Origin: Bacillus albus
Lineage (GTDB): Bacteria > Bacillota > Bacilli > Bacillales > Bacillaceae_G
Assembly: GCF_001884185.1 (NCBI RefSeq)
Contig: NZ_MAOE01000037.1
Coordinates: forward strand, 298,336 to 362,335
Length of the DNA: 64,000 nt
Direction of reading: 5' to 3'
The notes below the pieces were generated by a model. That model saw only the letters and a list, made by a program, of their open reading frames with translations. It had not been told where the DNA came from and did no database searches. Of the stretch, positions 8,502-17,828 are shown in pieces. Both the position numbers and the translations under genes were made by a program. The stretch's first letter is position 1. Each line of letters starts with the position of its first letter.

Positions 8502-9773
8502 ATGCTTCCAAACGATGATATTGTATCTCATGAAAAACGAATAGAAGAACTAGAAAACAAAGTACGTTTTTATGAAGAACTTGTGAATCAATTACCACAT
8601 CATTTCACATACAAAAATCCACATATTGGTTTACAAATAAAGAAAACGAGAACGACTCATTCCATTCAAAACATACAAAAAGAAAATAAAGAGGCTGATT
8701 TTCAACTTACTTGCGATTCATTATTTTTATTTGAACAACTTGAAACATACTTTGTTCATATTTTTGATGCTTTCTCACATCATGTAACCTTTGTTGATAA
8801 TAAAGGAAATATAACATTATGTAATCAAATTGCAGCAGATGATTTTGGTGTAGTACGAAATGATATTATCGGAAAGCCAATTCAACAACTACTACAATTA
8901 CCAGAAGAAAAAATTAAAGCTCTTGAAACATTAAGAACAGGCACAGAAATATATAATGAAGAAGTTTTAGACAAAAACTATGGCATTTTAAATAACCGAA
9001 TTATTCGTGATTATAACGGAGAGATTTTTAGAGTTATTAGTGTCTTTCATTATTTAAACTCAGAACGTGATGCAGAAAAATTTTCGTTAGCAGGACGAAT
9101 CGCAGCTGGTATTGCACATGAAGTACGTAATCCTCTTACAACCGTACGAGGTTATTTACAATTTTTACAAGAAAGTGTTTCTCCATCTAATAAAGAACTA
9201 TTTAAAAACTTACTTATTCCTGAATTAGATCGCGCAAATAGTATTATTACAAAATTTTTATCTATTTCAAAAACACGCGAATTTACAAGAGAACCCTTTC
9301 CCATTAATACGTTTTTACGTGAATATATTCAACAGTTACTAGCTAGTGAAGTCTTTTTACATAATATTTCAATTGATTATAATTTCTCTACCGAATTAGA
9401 TAATATATTAGTCCATATTGATCGTCACGAACTTGTGCAAGTTTTTTTAAACCTATTTCAGAACGCTGTCGATGCGCAAGGTGAAAAAAAACTTTCTATC
9501 CAAATCACTAGTTATCGCCTAGATAATTTTGTTCGTATTACATTCACTGATAATGGGATTGGTATTCCTCCAGCCATTCAAGAATATATCTTTGATCCAT
9601 TCTTCTCAACAAAAGATTCAGGCACAGGTCTGGGCTTGTCAGTAACGAAGAAAATCATTCAAAATCATAACGGTACATTAAAAATGGCTAGTAATGAAAA
9701 CGGGACAACTTTCACTATTTCAATTCCAATCTTACCTAAAACAGCCCTTGAAAAATTAAATCAATACAAATAA
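8502..9773 (+). CDS. PAS-domain histidine kinase, sporulation-kinase type
   Basis: A soluble 423-residue kinase without membrane helices. It has an N-terminal coiled segment, a PAS-like domain around residues 85-185 (VTFVDNKGNITLCN), the DHp helix with His206 in GIAHEVRNPLTTVRGY, then N box (LFQNAVDAQ), G1 (DNGIGIPP), F (FDPFFSTK) and G2 (GTGLGLSV) boxes. This H-box is characteristic of KinA-KinE sporulation phosphorelay kinases, so feeding Spo0F is a reasonable inference. ATG 8502 has GAGGGG 10 nt before it; TTG 8484 does not. No linked regulator. Confidence 0.88.
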   Translation: MLPNDDIVSHEKRIEELENKVRFYEELVNQLPHHFTYKNPHIGLQIKKTRTTHSIQNIQKENKEADFQLTCDSLFLFEQLETYFVHIFDAFSHHVTFVDNKGNITLCNQIAADDFGVVRNDIIGKPIQQLLQLPEEKIKALETLRTGTEIYNEEVLDKNYGILNNRIIRDYNGEIFRVISVFHYLNSERDAEKFSLAGRIAAGIAHEVRNPLTTVRGYLQFLQESVSPSNKELFKNLLIPELDRANSIITKFLSISKTREFTREPFPINTFLREYIQQLLASEVFLHNISIDYNFSTELDNILVHIDRHELVQVFLNLFQNAVDAQGEKKLSIQITSYRLDNFVRITFTDNGIGIPPAIQEYIFDPFFSTKDSGTGLGLSVTKKIIQNHNGTLKMASNENGTTFTISIPILPKTALEKLNQYK

Positions 9774-9787
9774 AGGATCAACCCACG

Positions 9788-9833
9788 AACTGCATGCCAA
9801 TTGTTCAACATTCTCAACAATTGGCATGCAGTT
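9788..9833 (+). terminator. Terminator of PAS kinase gene
   Basis: Perfect 18-bp stem (9788-9805 with 9816-9833), 10-nt loop, T-run. Confidence 0.9.
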
Positions 9834-10019
9834 TTTTATGTTGAACTTTCTTCTTTACATTATATAAAACCTTCTCTATATCTTACTTATTTTTTTGCTA
9901 GGTGGGCCAATTTCTTATTTTTTTAGAAATGGTAGTTTGTCCATCACGAATTTACTATAAATTTCATTTTAATATATAGTAATGACTATTGATTCTATGA
10001 AATAAAGGAAAAGTATTTT

Positions 10020-10968
10020 ATGGGAATGATTGTTGCGAAGTCAGAGCTTGTAGTCATATTAACATTTCTAAGTCCGAACTTACAGAATTCGTTAAACTTC
10101 TTCAAGCTCTTGGCCAAGCTATTCAAGCTGTCTTTCAAAACCCTTCTCAAAATAATATCGATAACTTAATCGCTGTCCTAAATAACTTACAAAAATTCCT
10201 CAATTGCTTAGATTTATCTCCAGCACAAAAACAAATTGGAAATTCTATTATTGCTAATTTATTAACTATTTTAAGAACAACACCCTTCTCATGCGGAGCA
10301 TTATACGTTGAGCTACAAAGCTTGCTTAATTATTTATTGTATATCGCTAAGTTATTCAAAGTAGATTGTTGTACGATTGACAAACTAGTTAGACTCATAA
10401 CAGAGATCCAAACTATCCTAGTTCAATACCGATCAGGTTGCCTTGGTGGAGGAGGAGCAACAGGCGCTACTGGTGCTACTGGACCTCAAGGACCGGCTGG
10501 CGCTCAAAAGGTGCTACTGGTGCTCAAGGACCGGCTGGCGCAACAGGTGCTACTGGACCAGCGGGTACTCCAATTCCTGTAACTATCGCTGCAATCAGAA
10601 ACTCAAATCCACAAACTATATCCCCTGGAGCAAACATCCAATTCAATCAAGTTTTCGAATTAACTAATATCTCTTTCAACGACACTTCAGATACTTTAAC
10701 AATTTTAGAAACAGGCGTATATGATATTAGTTTCTCAGCGTCTACAACTTTCCCAGGATCTTCACCATTTGGATTCGGTATTTCATTCAACGGTCAACCA
10801 CCTACTCGTAATTTCTCAACTAACGTTATCGGTAGTGCTGTTTCTTTCTCTACAATCGTTACTTTACAAGCTGGTACAACAATTTCTGTACAACCTACAG
10901 CAAATACTATTTCTATTCCTAACACAGGTGATACAACTGCAACACTATCAGTATTCCGAATTTACTAA
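10020..10968 (+). pseudogene. Collagen-like exosporium (BclA-type) glycoprotein gene, frameshifted twice
   Basis: Read across frames, the locus encodes a preface domain (CSHINISKSELTEFVKLL onward), short Gly-X-Y repeats (GATGATGATGPQGPAGAQ) and a C-terminal BclA-like jelly-roll domain ending TTATLSVFRIY, as in exosporium hair-nap proteins. The only start with a ribosome binding site (AAAGGAAA, ATG 10020) is out of frame with the preface; one missing G in the GGG after the ATG explains this. A second shift of +2 (extra AA in GCTCAAAAGGTG, about 10503-10510) separates the collagen repeats from the C-terminal domain. As it stands no full product can be made. Sequencing or assembly error in repeats is the alternative. 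Confidence 0.8.
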
Positions 10969-11039
10969 TTTCCACTCAATAAGCATATTTATAATAATAT
11001 GTATCGTTTAACCGTCCATTAAATCTCTCTTTATATAGA

Positions 11040-11073
11040 AAGGAGCACTTATTTGGGAGGATAAGTGCTCCTT
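11040..11073 (+). terminator. Terminator of collagen-like locus
   Basis: Thirteen-bp stem AAGGAGCACTTAT/ATAAGTGCTCCTT, 8-nt loop, moderately T-rich tail. Confidence 0.8.
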
Positions 11074-11163
11074 CTTTACGTTTCTTTACCTCAAATTTAC
11101 TTTATCTTAATCCTCATTTTGTATGATAAATAGTGAAGTCTACGATATGAAAGAGGGATGAAA

Positions 11164-11592
11164 ATGAGAGTTATGTCACTAATACGCATTTGGTTTGCTC
11201 TTATGGTATGCATTATTTTATGTGTAGGATTTTTTTTAACTCTAAAATATTCCACTGTATCAAAAGCAGAGAGAAAAACTGTTCCATACAAACTTTTGTA
11301 TACGAAACAAAGCAACATCCCTTATTCTAATTCCACAAATAATGAAAAAAAAGTTATAAAAGGAATGCTTATTACGAAAGCTTCTAGTTCCGAAGCGTTA
11401 CTTCAAATTGCTGAAACGATTAAAGATCAGTATACAAATAAAGAAATCGATGAAATTACACTTTCTATCCACAATGAGAATAACGGTAATTACGAAGAAG
11501 AATTACCTTATGAACCTATTAGTAAAGGCAAAATAATCGTCACATACGATTCCGAATCCTACGGCAGTACGAACATTATACTTAACGAGTAA
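11164..11592 (+). CDS. Hypothetical single-pass membrane or secreted protein
   Basis: Not recognised. The 142-residue product has an N-terminal hydrophobic segment (IRIWFALMVCIILCVGFFL) acting as signal anchor, then a polar alpha/beta region of about 110 residues (KGMLITKASSSEALLQIAETI) that should lie outside the membrane. ATG 11164 is chosen because AGAGGG ends six nt before it, while the ATG at 11158 abuts the site. It is flanked by terminators and is probably monocistronic. Confidence 0.65.
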   Translation: MRVMSLIRIWFALMVCIILCVGFFLTLKYSTVSKAERKTVPYKLLYTKQSNIPYSNSTNNEKKVIKGMLITKASSSEALLQIAETIKDQYTNKEIDEITLSIHNENNGNYEEELPYEPISKGKIIVTYDSESYGSTNIILNE

Positions 11593-11654
11593 TAACTAGT
11601 AAGGACACATGGAAATATCTACCATTTAAAGTTTCATTTTGTTTTTCATACGAA

Positions 11655-11684
11655 AAAGAGGCGAATTTCGTTATTCGCCTCTTT
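11655..11684 (-). terminator. Terminator of class A PBP gene
   Basis: Twelve-bp stem AAAGAGGCGAAT/ATTCGCCTCTTT, 6-nt loop, lying directly after the stop of the minus-strand gene at 11688; it can also serve the plus-strand gene at 11164. Confidence 0.8.
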
Positions 11685-11687
11685 CTT

Positions 11688-13730
11688 TTACCAAAATGAA
11701 GGAATCCATTCTTTCACTTTATCAATCCACTCTTGTTGCTCTTTTTTTCTTTGTTGTTCTTCTTCTTTCCTTCTCTTCTCTTCTTCTTTTCTTCGTTTTT
11801 CCTCTTCTATTGTAGTCAATTGTTTTTTATAATCAGCCTCAGATATGAGCGATAACTGGAATGCTTTTTGAGCTGGATTGGCATTCGCTTTTCTCATAAT
11901 ATCCCGGAACATTGTCGTCGTAATTTGACTCCCGCCTGGAACATAATGATCACTATCTGTTTTATCATATCCTACCCAAATGGCACCTACTAAATCTGGT
12001 GTGTATCCAACAAACCATGAATCCTTTGCACCAGTGCTTGGTCCATTTACAATTTGAGTAGTTCCTGTCTTACCGGCCGTATCAACATTATTAACTTTCG
12101 CCTTTTCGCCCGTCCCCTTTTCGACAACACCTTTTAATAAATATGTCATCTTTTGAGAAATTTTCTCGCTTGTCACTCGTGTCTCTTTCTTATACCACTT
12201 TCCAATCGTTTCACCTTCCGCATTTTGTATCTCTCTAATCGCATGAGCTTCCACTTGAACACCGTCATTTGCAAATGTACTATACGCTTGAGCCATTACA
12301 AATGGGGATGTTCCTACATGCATACCGCCTAAAGCAATTGGATACGTACGATCTTCTGGCACTAATGGAATACCAAATCGCTCTAAAGATTTCAATCCTT
12401 TATCTAATCCAATCTGTTCCAATAGCCAAACAGCCGAAACATTGTACGACTTTGCCACAGCTTCATACATTGTCACATCACCGTGAAAAGTATGATCGCT
12501 ATTTTGTGGTTTATATTCTTTAATATTAAATGGTTCATCTTTCAATATATCGTATACTTCATACCCTTGCTCTAAAGCGGGTACATATACAGCTAAAGGC
12601 TTTAACGTTGAGCCAGGTTGTCTTTTTAATTGGGTTGCATGATTAAACTGTAAAAACTGATACGGTCCTCTACCTCCAACTAAAGCTGGTACACCACCTG
12701 TTTTGGGATTCATAAGAACTACACCCGTTTGCATAAGTTGGTCTGAGCCATTATCTTTGAAATAACTATCATTATTCACAACGTCTTCTACAGCCTGTTG
12801 TTTTTTCGGATCAAGCTCTGTATAAATACGATAACCACCCGCTAAAATTTCATTTTGTGTTAATTCGTACTTATCCATCGCTTCTCTAACAATATAGTCT
12901 ACATATTGAGAGTATTTCCCCTTGTATTTATCATCCACACCACGTTTTAATACAAGACCGCTCTCTTTTTCTTTATTATACTGTTCGTCAGAAATATACC
13001 CTTGCTCTTTCATTAAACTTAATACGACATTACGTCTTTCAATTGACTTATTAAAGTTTTTATAAGGTGAATATGCAGATGGTGCTTTAATTAACCCTGC
13101 AATCGTTGCAGCTTCTGAAATTGTTAAATCTTTTACCTCTTTATCAAAATAAGATTTAGCTGCCCTTTTTATCCCCCAAGCACCTTCACCAAAATAAATT
13201 TGGTTCATATACATTTCAATAATTTCATCTTTCGTATACGTACGCTCTATTTTTTTTGTTAAAAAATATTCCTTTATTTTTCGAGAGTATGTGCGGTCTT
13301 GTGTTAGAAATACATTTTTCGCAAGTTGTTGTGTAATTGTACTTCCCCCTGCTACAACTTCTCCTGCTGTAATATTTTTAAAAACTGCACTTATAATTCC
13401 ACTATAGTAAATACCGTGATGATTAAAAAATTCCTTATCTTCTACTGCAACAATTGCCTGAACCATAATATCAGGAATATCTTTCTTTTTAACACCTTCT
13501 GTTTTAGAAGAAGCTAATTTAGTCGCAACTTCATTATTTGCATCATAAATTAAGGTCGGTTGCGGAACAGCTTGTTTTAATTCAGATATGTCTTGAATGG
13601 AAATTATTATATTTATAGCAATAAATAGAGTAGCAAGTAAACTTCCTAATACAATTAATGAATTACGAAGTTTCTTTCTCTTATTGAACCACTCCTGCAT
13701 TTTTTTTAAGTGAGTGTTCTTCAATTTCAT
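11688..13730 (-). CDS. Class A penicillin-binding protein (bifunctional glycosyltransferase/transpeptidase)
   Basis: Polymerises and cross-links peptidoglycan. In order: a short basic cytoplasmic tail, a membrane helix (LIVLGSLLATLFIAINIIIS), a GT51 glycosyltransferase domain (AVEDKEFFNHHG, GGSTITQQLAKN) and a transpeptidase domain with SxxK motif GSTLKP, SxN in KSYNVSAVW and KTGTT. The 680-residue protein ends in an unusual Lys/Glu/Arg-rich coil (repeated KRRKEEE) followed by IPSFW. It resembles B. subtilis PbpF/PbpG more than PonA by size, so I give no symbol. GGAAG precedes the ATG. Monocistronic. Confidence 0.92.
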   Translation of the reverse strand: MKLKNTHLKKMQEWFNKRKKLRNSLIVLGSLLATLFIAINIIISIQDISELKQAVPQPTLIYDANNEVATKLASSKTEGVKKKDIPDIMVQAIVAVEDKEFFNHHGIYYSGIISAVFKNITAGEVVAGGSTITQQLAKNVFLTQDRTYSRKIKEYFLTKKIERTYTKDEIIEMYMNQIYFGEGAWGIKRAAKSYFDKEVKDLTISEAATIAGLIKAPSAYSPYKNFNKSIERRNVVLSLMKEQGYISDEQYNKEKESGLVLKRGVDDKYKGKYSQYVDYIVREAMDKYELTQNEILAGGYRIYTELDPKKQQAVEDVVNNDSYFKDNGSDQLMQTGVVLMNPKTGGVPALVGGRGPYQFLQFNHATQLKRQPGSTLKPLAVYVPALEQGYEVYDILKDEPFNIKEYKPQNSDHTFHGDVTMYEAVAKSYNVSAVWLLEQIGLDKGLKSLERFGIPLVPEDRTYPIALGGMHVGTSPFVMAQAYSTFANDGVQVEAHAIREIQNAEGETIGKWYKKETRVTSEKISQKMTYLLKGVVEKGTGEKAKVNNVDTAGKTGTTQIVNGPSTGAKDSWFVGYTPDLVGAIWVGYDKTDSDHYVPGGSQITTTMFRDIMRKANANPAQKAFQLSLISEADYKKQLTTIEEEKRRKEEEKRRKEEEQQRKKEQQEWIDKVKEWIPSFW

Positions 13731-13991
13731 TCGTTCACTTCCTTCGTTTGTTTACACTCTTCTTTTCAAAAGGAAGAATATACCTCCTTTTAAATTTATT
13801 ATAATAGCGTAGTCTTTCCTGTAGTGTAAAGCTTTTCTTTCACATTCATACTTTTTGCAAGAAAAGGACATTCTACAAGTAAGATATTCAATATTGATTA
13901 TTAGTATTATTAATACAACAATAAGAGTTATGTTAAGTTTTTGTAAACTTTTCGATAAAATGTTTTAAAAAACGACAGTTTTTTGTTAGAA

Positions 13992-14020
13992 TTGACTAGC
14001 CAATATATTTTACATATATT
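13992..14020 (+). promoter_or_regulatory. SigA promoter for ykaA-pit
   Basis: TTGACT (13992-13997), 17-bp spacer, TATATT (14015-14020), 23 nt before the start codon. Confidence 0.7.
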
Positions 14021-14042
14021 ACTTTTGTGGGGGTAACTAATA

Positions 14043-14663
14043 ATGGTCTTTAAATCAAAAAAAGATAAATTTTCTGAAATGTTAATGAATGTTTCCGAAA
14101 ATTTAAAAGAAGGCGCGCAGTTTTTCGTGGAGTATAAAATTAAAAATGCTAGCGATTTAAAAGAGTTTTCTATGCGCATGAAAGAGTATGAGTCAAAAGG
14201 TGACTCATTTATTCACGAAATCATTATGGAGCTAAACAAAGCGTTTATTACTCCTATTGAACGTGAGGACATCCTACAACTTGCAATGAGTATGGATGAT
14301 GTATTAGACGGATTAGATCATAGTGCTGGTCTATTCGAAATGTATTCTATTACAGAAGCTGATGAATACATGATTAAATTTGTAGAAGCAATTAATCAAT
14401 GTGCGATTGAAATTGCAAACTCTGTTGAATTAATGTCTAACAAAAAATTAGTCGACATTCGTACAAATGCGATTAAGATTAAGGATTACGAATCACAATG
14501 TGATGATATTCGCCGTCATGCGATTAAACACTTATTCTCTCGTGAAAAAGATCCGATTAAAATTATTCAATACAAAGAGATTTACGAAGAGCTTGAAGAA
14601 GTAGCGGATAGCTGCCAAAGCGTTGCAAACGTACTAGAAACAATTATTATGAAGAACGCGTAA
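14043..14663 (+). CDS. ykaA: DUF47/PhoU-like Pit accessory protein (YkaA)
   Basis: A 206-residue all-helical protein of the DUF47 (YkaA, PhoU-related) family, with the typical KKDKFSEMLMNVSENL start, ESKGDSFIHEII and ESQCDDIRRHAIKHLF segments carrying metal-binding acidic/His residues. Members sit next to Pit transporters and are thought to modulate them. Here it is 11 nt upstream of pit and clearly in the same transcript. GGGGG precedes the ATG. The regulatory role is inferred from family and context. Confidence 0.88.
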   Translation: MVFKSKKDKFSEMLMNVSENLKEGAQFFVEYKIKNASDLKEFSMRMKEYESKGDSFIHEIIMELNKAFITPIEREDILQLAMSMDDVLDGLDHSAGLFEMYSITEADEYMIKFVEAINQCAIEIANSVELMSNKKLVDIRTNAIKIKDYESQCDDIRRHAIKHLFSREKDPIKIIQYKEIYEELEEVADSCQSVANVLETIIMKNA

Positions 14664-14674
14664 GGAGTTTGATC

Positions 14675-15673
14675 ATGGATACACTCTTGATACTGACCGT
14701 TTTAGTAGTCATTTGCGCTTTAGCTTTTGACTTTATCAATGGATTTCACGATACAGCAAACGCTATTGCAACGGCTGTTTCAACGAAAGCTCTAAAGCCT
14801 AGACATGCAATTGTTATGGCAGCTATTATGAACTTTTTAGGTGCAATGACATTTACAGGTGTAGCAAAAACGATTACAAAAGATATCGTTGATCCATTCG
14901 CTTTACCAAATGGTTCTCTTGTAATTTTAGCTGCTTTACTTGCGGCAATAGCATGGAATTTGATTACTTGGTACTACGGTATTCCAAGTAGTTCTTCGCA
15001 TGCAATTATTGGCTCGATCGCAGGTGCAGCTATCGCTGCTGCTGGTTTTAGTTCATTAAACTTTAAAGGTTTCATAAAAATTCTTGAAGCTTTAATCATT
15101 TCACCGATTATCGCTTTTGTTATCGGTTATACCGTATACAGTATTTTTAAAGTCGTCTTTAAAAACTTCAATTTAACGAAGACTAACAAAAACTTCCGTT
15201 TATTCCAGATTTTCACTGCTGCATTACAAGCTTATACACACGGTACAAATGATGCGCAAAAAGCAATGGGAATCATCACGATGGCTCTTATGGCTAATAG
15301 CTACCATACTTCTAGCGACATCCCGTTCTGGGTACAATTATCTTGTGCGATTGCAATGGGTCTTGGTACTTCTGTCGGTGGATGGAAAATTATTAAAACT
15401 GTCGGTGGACAAATTATGAAAATTCGTCCTGTAAATGGTGTAGCTGCCGATTTATCATCATCTCTTGTTATTTTCGGGGCAACATTCATTCACTTACCAG
15501 TTAGTACGACGCACGTTATCTCTTCTTCTATTTTAGGGGTTGGTGCTTCTCATCGTGTAAAAGGTGTAAAATGGGGAACTGCAAAACGCATGTTAATTAC
15601 TTGGGTTATTACACTTCCTATTTCAGCTTCATTAGCTGCGTTATTTTACTACTTATTACACTTAATCTTTTAA
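14675..15673 (+). CDS. pit: Low-affinity inorganic phosphate transporter, Pit family
   Basis: A 332-residue membrane protein with about ten helices. The duplicated PiT signature is visible: FDFINGFHDTANAIATAV near residue 20 and AYTHGTNDAQKAMGI near residue 190, plus PSSSSHAIIGS and PVSTTHVISSSILG. It imports phosphate (as metal phosphate with protons). ATG 14675 follows AAGGAG by 7 nt; TTG 14669 is too close. Co-transcribed with ykaA. Confidence 0.92.
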   Translation: MDTLLILTVLVVICALAFDFINGFHDTANAIATAVSTKALKPRHAIVMAAIMNFLGAMTFTGVAKTITKDIVDPFALPNGSLVILAALLAAIAWNLITWYYGIPSSSSHAIIGSIAGAAIAAAGFSSLNFKGFIKILEALIISPIIAFVIGYTVYSIFKVVFKNFNLTKTNKNFRLFQIFTAALQAYTHGTNDAQKAMGIITMALMANSYHTSSDIPFWVQLSCAIAMGLGTSVGGWKIIKTVGGQIMKIRPVNGVAADLSSSLVIFGATFIHLPVSTTHVISSSILGVGASHRVKGVKWGTAKRMLITWVITLPISASLAALFYYLLHLIF

Positions 15674-15675
15674 TC

Positions 15676-15714
15676 AAAAGTCGTCTTCCTTATTTTTCTA
15701 GGAAGACGACTTTT
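15676..15714 (+). terminator. pit terminator
   Basis: Fifteen-bp stem AAAAGTCGTCTTCCT with its complement, 9-nt loop, T-run. Confidence 0.88.
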
Positions 15715-15790
15715 TTGTGAACAAGCCTATTTCTTATTAAAAAGCGTGTATAATAATTGATGGATAAGTTATATAGAGGAGTTGGCAATT

Positions 15791-16591
15791 TTGGAATACA
15801 TCATGTTACTTTTCATCGGATTAATCGCCGGGACCGTCGGGAGCCTAGTTGGGCTTGGGGGCGGAATTATTATCGTTCCGTTATTAATTGGATTACACAG
15901 TTTATCACCACAACTCGCAGTAGGAACTTCTATGGTAACAGTCGTTTTTACAGGACTGGCTTCCACCCTTACGTATATGAAGCATAAACGGGTGGATTAT
16001 AAAAGTGGACTTATTTTATTTATCGGGAGTGGCCCTGGTGGTATTATCGGATCATGGGCAAATAAATTTTTAAACCAAGATACATTTTCTTTATATTTTG
16101 GGATTTTCCTTATTTTCGTCTCCATTCTTCTTATGCTACGAGACAAATTAAAACCTCTTTCCTTATCAAATATGTCTGTCATTAAGCGGTCTTTTACAGA
16201 TAACAAAGGAAATACTGTACACTATCAATTCCCACCGTTTCTTGCTATCTTTATCGCCTTTATAGTTGGGTTTATATCTGGATTATTTGGAATTGGTGGC
16301 GGTGCCTTACTTGTTCCAGCGATGATGCTTCTTTTTGCATTCCCAGCACATATTGCTGTGGCAACTTCGATGTTTATCGTATTTTTATCAGCAATTGTAA
16401 GTTCTGCAACTCACATCTCTCTTGGAAATGTTAGCTGGACTTATGCATTAATTCTTATTCCTGGTGCATGGATTGGCGGAAAAATCGGGGCGTATATTAA
16501 TACAAAATTAAGCGGTAATGCCGTAATTAATTTATTACGTATCACATTAATAATTCTTGGAACTAGATTAATCATTACTTCTTTTCTATAA
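15791..16591 (+). CDS. TauE/SafE (DUF81) family membrane exporter
   Basis: A 266-residue protein with about eight membrane helices and the family's internal duplication: GTVGSLVGLGGGIIIVP near the N terminus and GFISGLFGIGGGALLVP in the middle. The family exports sulfite, sulfoacetate or related organic anions, but the substrate here is unknown. TTG 15791 is taken as start because AGAGGAG lies 9 nt upstream; the TTG at 15782 abuts it. Monocistronic. Confidence 0.87.
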   Translation: MEYIMLLFIGLIAGTVGSLVGLGGGIIIVPLLIGLHSLSPQLAVGTSMVTVVFTGLASTLTYMKHKRVDYKSGLILFIGSGPGGIIGSWANKFLNQDTFSLYFGIFLIFVSILLMLRDKLKPLSLSNMSVIKRSFTDNKGNTVHYQFPPFLAIFIAFIVGFISGLFGIGGGALLVPAMMLLFAFPAHIAVATSMFIVFLSAIVSSATHISLGNVSWTYALILIPGAWIGGKIGAYINTKLSGNAVINLLRITLIILGTRLIITSFL

Positions 16592-16613
16592 CGCGTTCTT
16601 TTTAGAATGCGTT
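16590..16613 (+). terminator. Terminator of TauE/SafE gene
   Basis: Ten-bp stem with one mispair, TTTT loop and T-run. Confidence 0.75.
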
Positions 16614-16618
16614 TTTTC

Positions 16619-16711
16619 TTATACACATGAATATAAAAATCCTCCTAAGAGAACAAATAAAATTAAACAAACAGATAATAGCATATAATTGGAAATATGT
16701 ACTTTCTTCAC
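16619..16711 (-). CDS. Candidate 30-residue membrane peptide
   Basis: A GTG start preceded by ATAGGAGTG at about 7-nt spacing opens a 30-codon frame, MKKVHISNYMLLSVCLILFV followed by a short tail ending in SCV. One hydrophobic helix occupies residues 9-28. Lys residues at 2-3 suggest N-in topology. It fills most of the space between two convergent genes. Real expression is unproven; the good ribosome binding site and continuous helix are the support. Confidence 0.5.
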   Translation of the reverse strand: MKKVHISNYMLLSVCLILFVLLGGFLYSCV

Positions 16712-16858
16712 GTTGACCACTCCTATAACTGCGACTGTTATCTTTATGATAGCGAAAAAATAGTTTACTTGCAGTTACAAAGTGCTAACAATGCAAAATC
16801 ATTTATTACAAATTTTATCCTTATATTTCATTTCCTTGTATATTCTATCGATTTAATA

Positions 16859-16887
16859 AAAAAAGATGTCATATTGACATCTTTTTT
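16859..16887. terminator. Terminator at the end of the 16886 gene
   Basis: Thirteen-bp stem AAAAAAGATGTCA with complement, 3-nt loop; A-run and T-run allow use in both directions. Confidence 0.75.
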
Positions 16888-17113
16888 AATGAAGAAGTGA
16901 CCATCCCATAAAATCCTCATGTACTTGGCACGCCCTCTTATCGTTTCGATCATATAATTCAGCATAACTATCTGTTTCTTCATCATAAGCCATCGTATAA
17001 ATAATTTGGCCGTCTACTTCAACGGATAACACGACTCCACCCTTCATCTCTTCTACATGAATGATAGCATTCGCCGGAATTCTCATATCCGTCATTTTTA
17101 TCGCATCTAACAA
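16886..17113 (-). CDS. Small soluble protein, unknown
   Basis: A 75-residue acidic protein with alternating strand patterns (VVLSVEVDGQIIYTMAYDEE) and no membrane segment or known motif. The start is TTG 17113 with GGGGG 9 nt upstream. The C terminus is VHEDFMGWSLLH. Flanked by the divergent CRP/FNR regulator. No function is offered. Confidence 0.65.
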   Translation of the reverse strand: MLDAIKMTDMRIPANAIIHVEEMKGGVVLSVEVDGQIIYTMAYDEETDSYAELYDRNDKRACQVHEDFMGWSLLH

Positions 17114-17282
17114 TATACTAAACCCCCTACAGCGTATTCATTGCTAGTACTATTACACACTAAATAGTATACTACTGTAATAGCATATATTTCGTCAATG
17201 AAATTGCTGTTTAAAAACATATTGTCTGTATACATATACGCTAAAATAAAAGTAATAGAAATGTTTAAATGGGGGGCTAACA

Positions 17283-17795
17283 TTGATTCTACACAAAGGA
17301 GATGTACTATTCCGTCAAGGCGAGGACGGTCCTTTATATTTTATAAAAACAGGTTTATTAAAAGTAGTAAGAATTGAAGAAGATGGAACACCTTTTCTAT
17401 TCAACATTATCGTTCCAGGAGAAACGATACCTCATCATTCTTTAATTTCACCGAAGGAATATCACGGTACAGCAATCGCTTTAATGAAAACAGAAGTTGA
17501 ACCTATAAGTAGTAATGAGTGGTACGATCAACTTCAAGCGAACCCTGCATCATATGCAAATATCGCCATGCAATTACAATCAAAATTAAGAATGATGCAG
17601 CAGCGTATCGATCAATTGACGACCGTCTCTCCAAAAGAACGTCTTCATCGCTTACAAGAATGGTTCACACTATATTTAGGTGACATTCCTATATATGAAA
17701 TATTAACGCAAACTGAAATTGGTCAACTCATCGGTATACGCCGTGAAACGGTAAATCGACTATTGCGAGAACAAATAAAAAACGAGGTAAAATAA
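17283..17795 (+). CDS. CRP/FNR-family transcriptional regulator
   Basis: A short (170-residue) regulator with an N-terminal cyclic-nucleotide-binding-like barrel (GDVLFRQGEDGPLYFIKTG) and a C-terminal winged HTH (TEIGQLIGIRRETVNRLLRE). No Cys cluster for an Fe-S sensor is visible, so oxygen sensing as in FNR is unlikely. In the recognition helix RRETVNR, the Arg, Glu and last Arg match the residues CRP uses to read TGTGA. It starts at TTG after a G-run. It faces hmp, whose promoter holds a TGTGA-N6-TCACT palindrome, making hmp a candidate target. Confidence 0.85.
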   Translation: MILHKGDVLFRQGEDGPLYFIKTGLLKVVRIEEDGTPFLFNIIVPGETIPHHSLISPKEYHGTAIALMKTEVEPISSNEWYDQLQANPASYANIAMQLQSKLRMMQQRIDQLTTVSPKERLHRLQEWFTLYLGDIPIYEILTQTEIGQLIGIRRETVNRLLREQIKNEVK

Positions 17796-17805
17796 ATACC
17801 TCGTT
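17781..17805. terminator. Shared terminator between regulator and hmp
   Basis: Nine-bp stem AACGAGGTA/TACCTCGTT and T-run; the left arm overlaps the regulator's 3' end. Confidence 0.75.
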
Positions 17806-17828
17806 TTTTTTGCTTACTCAAACTACAT

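Noticed and set aside
10440-10580. GGTGCTACTGG-type short tandem repeats as a CRISPR or satellite array
   Set aside because: They are Gly-X-Y collagen codons inside a BclA-like gene; there are no spacers.
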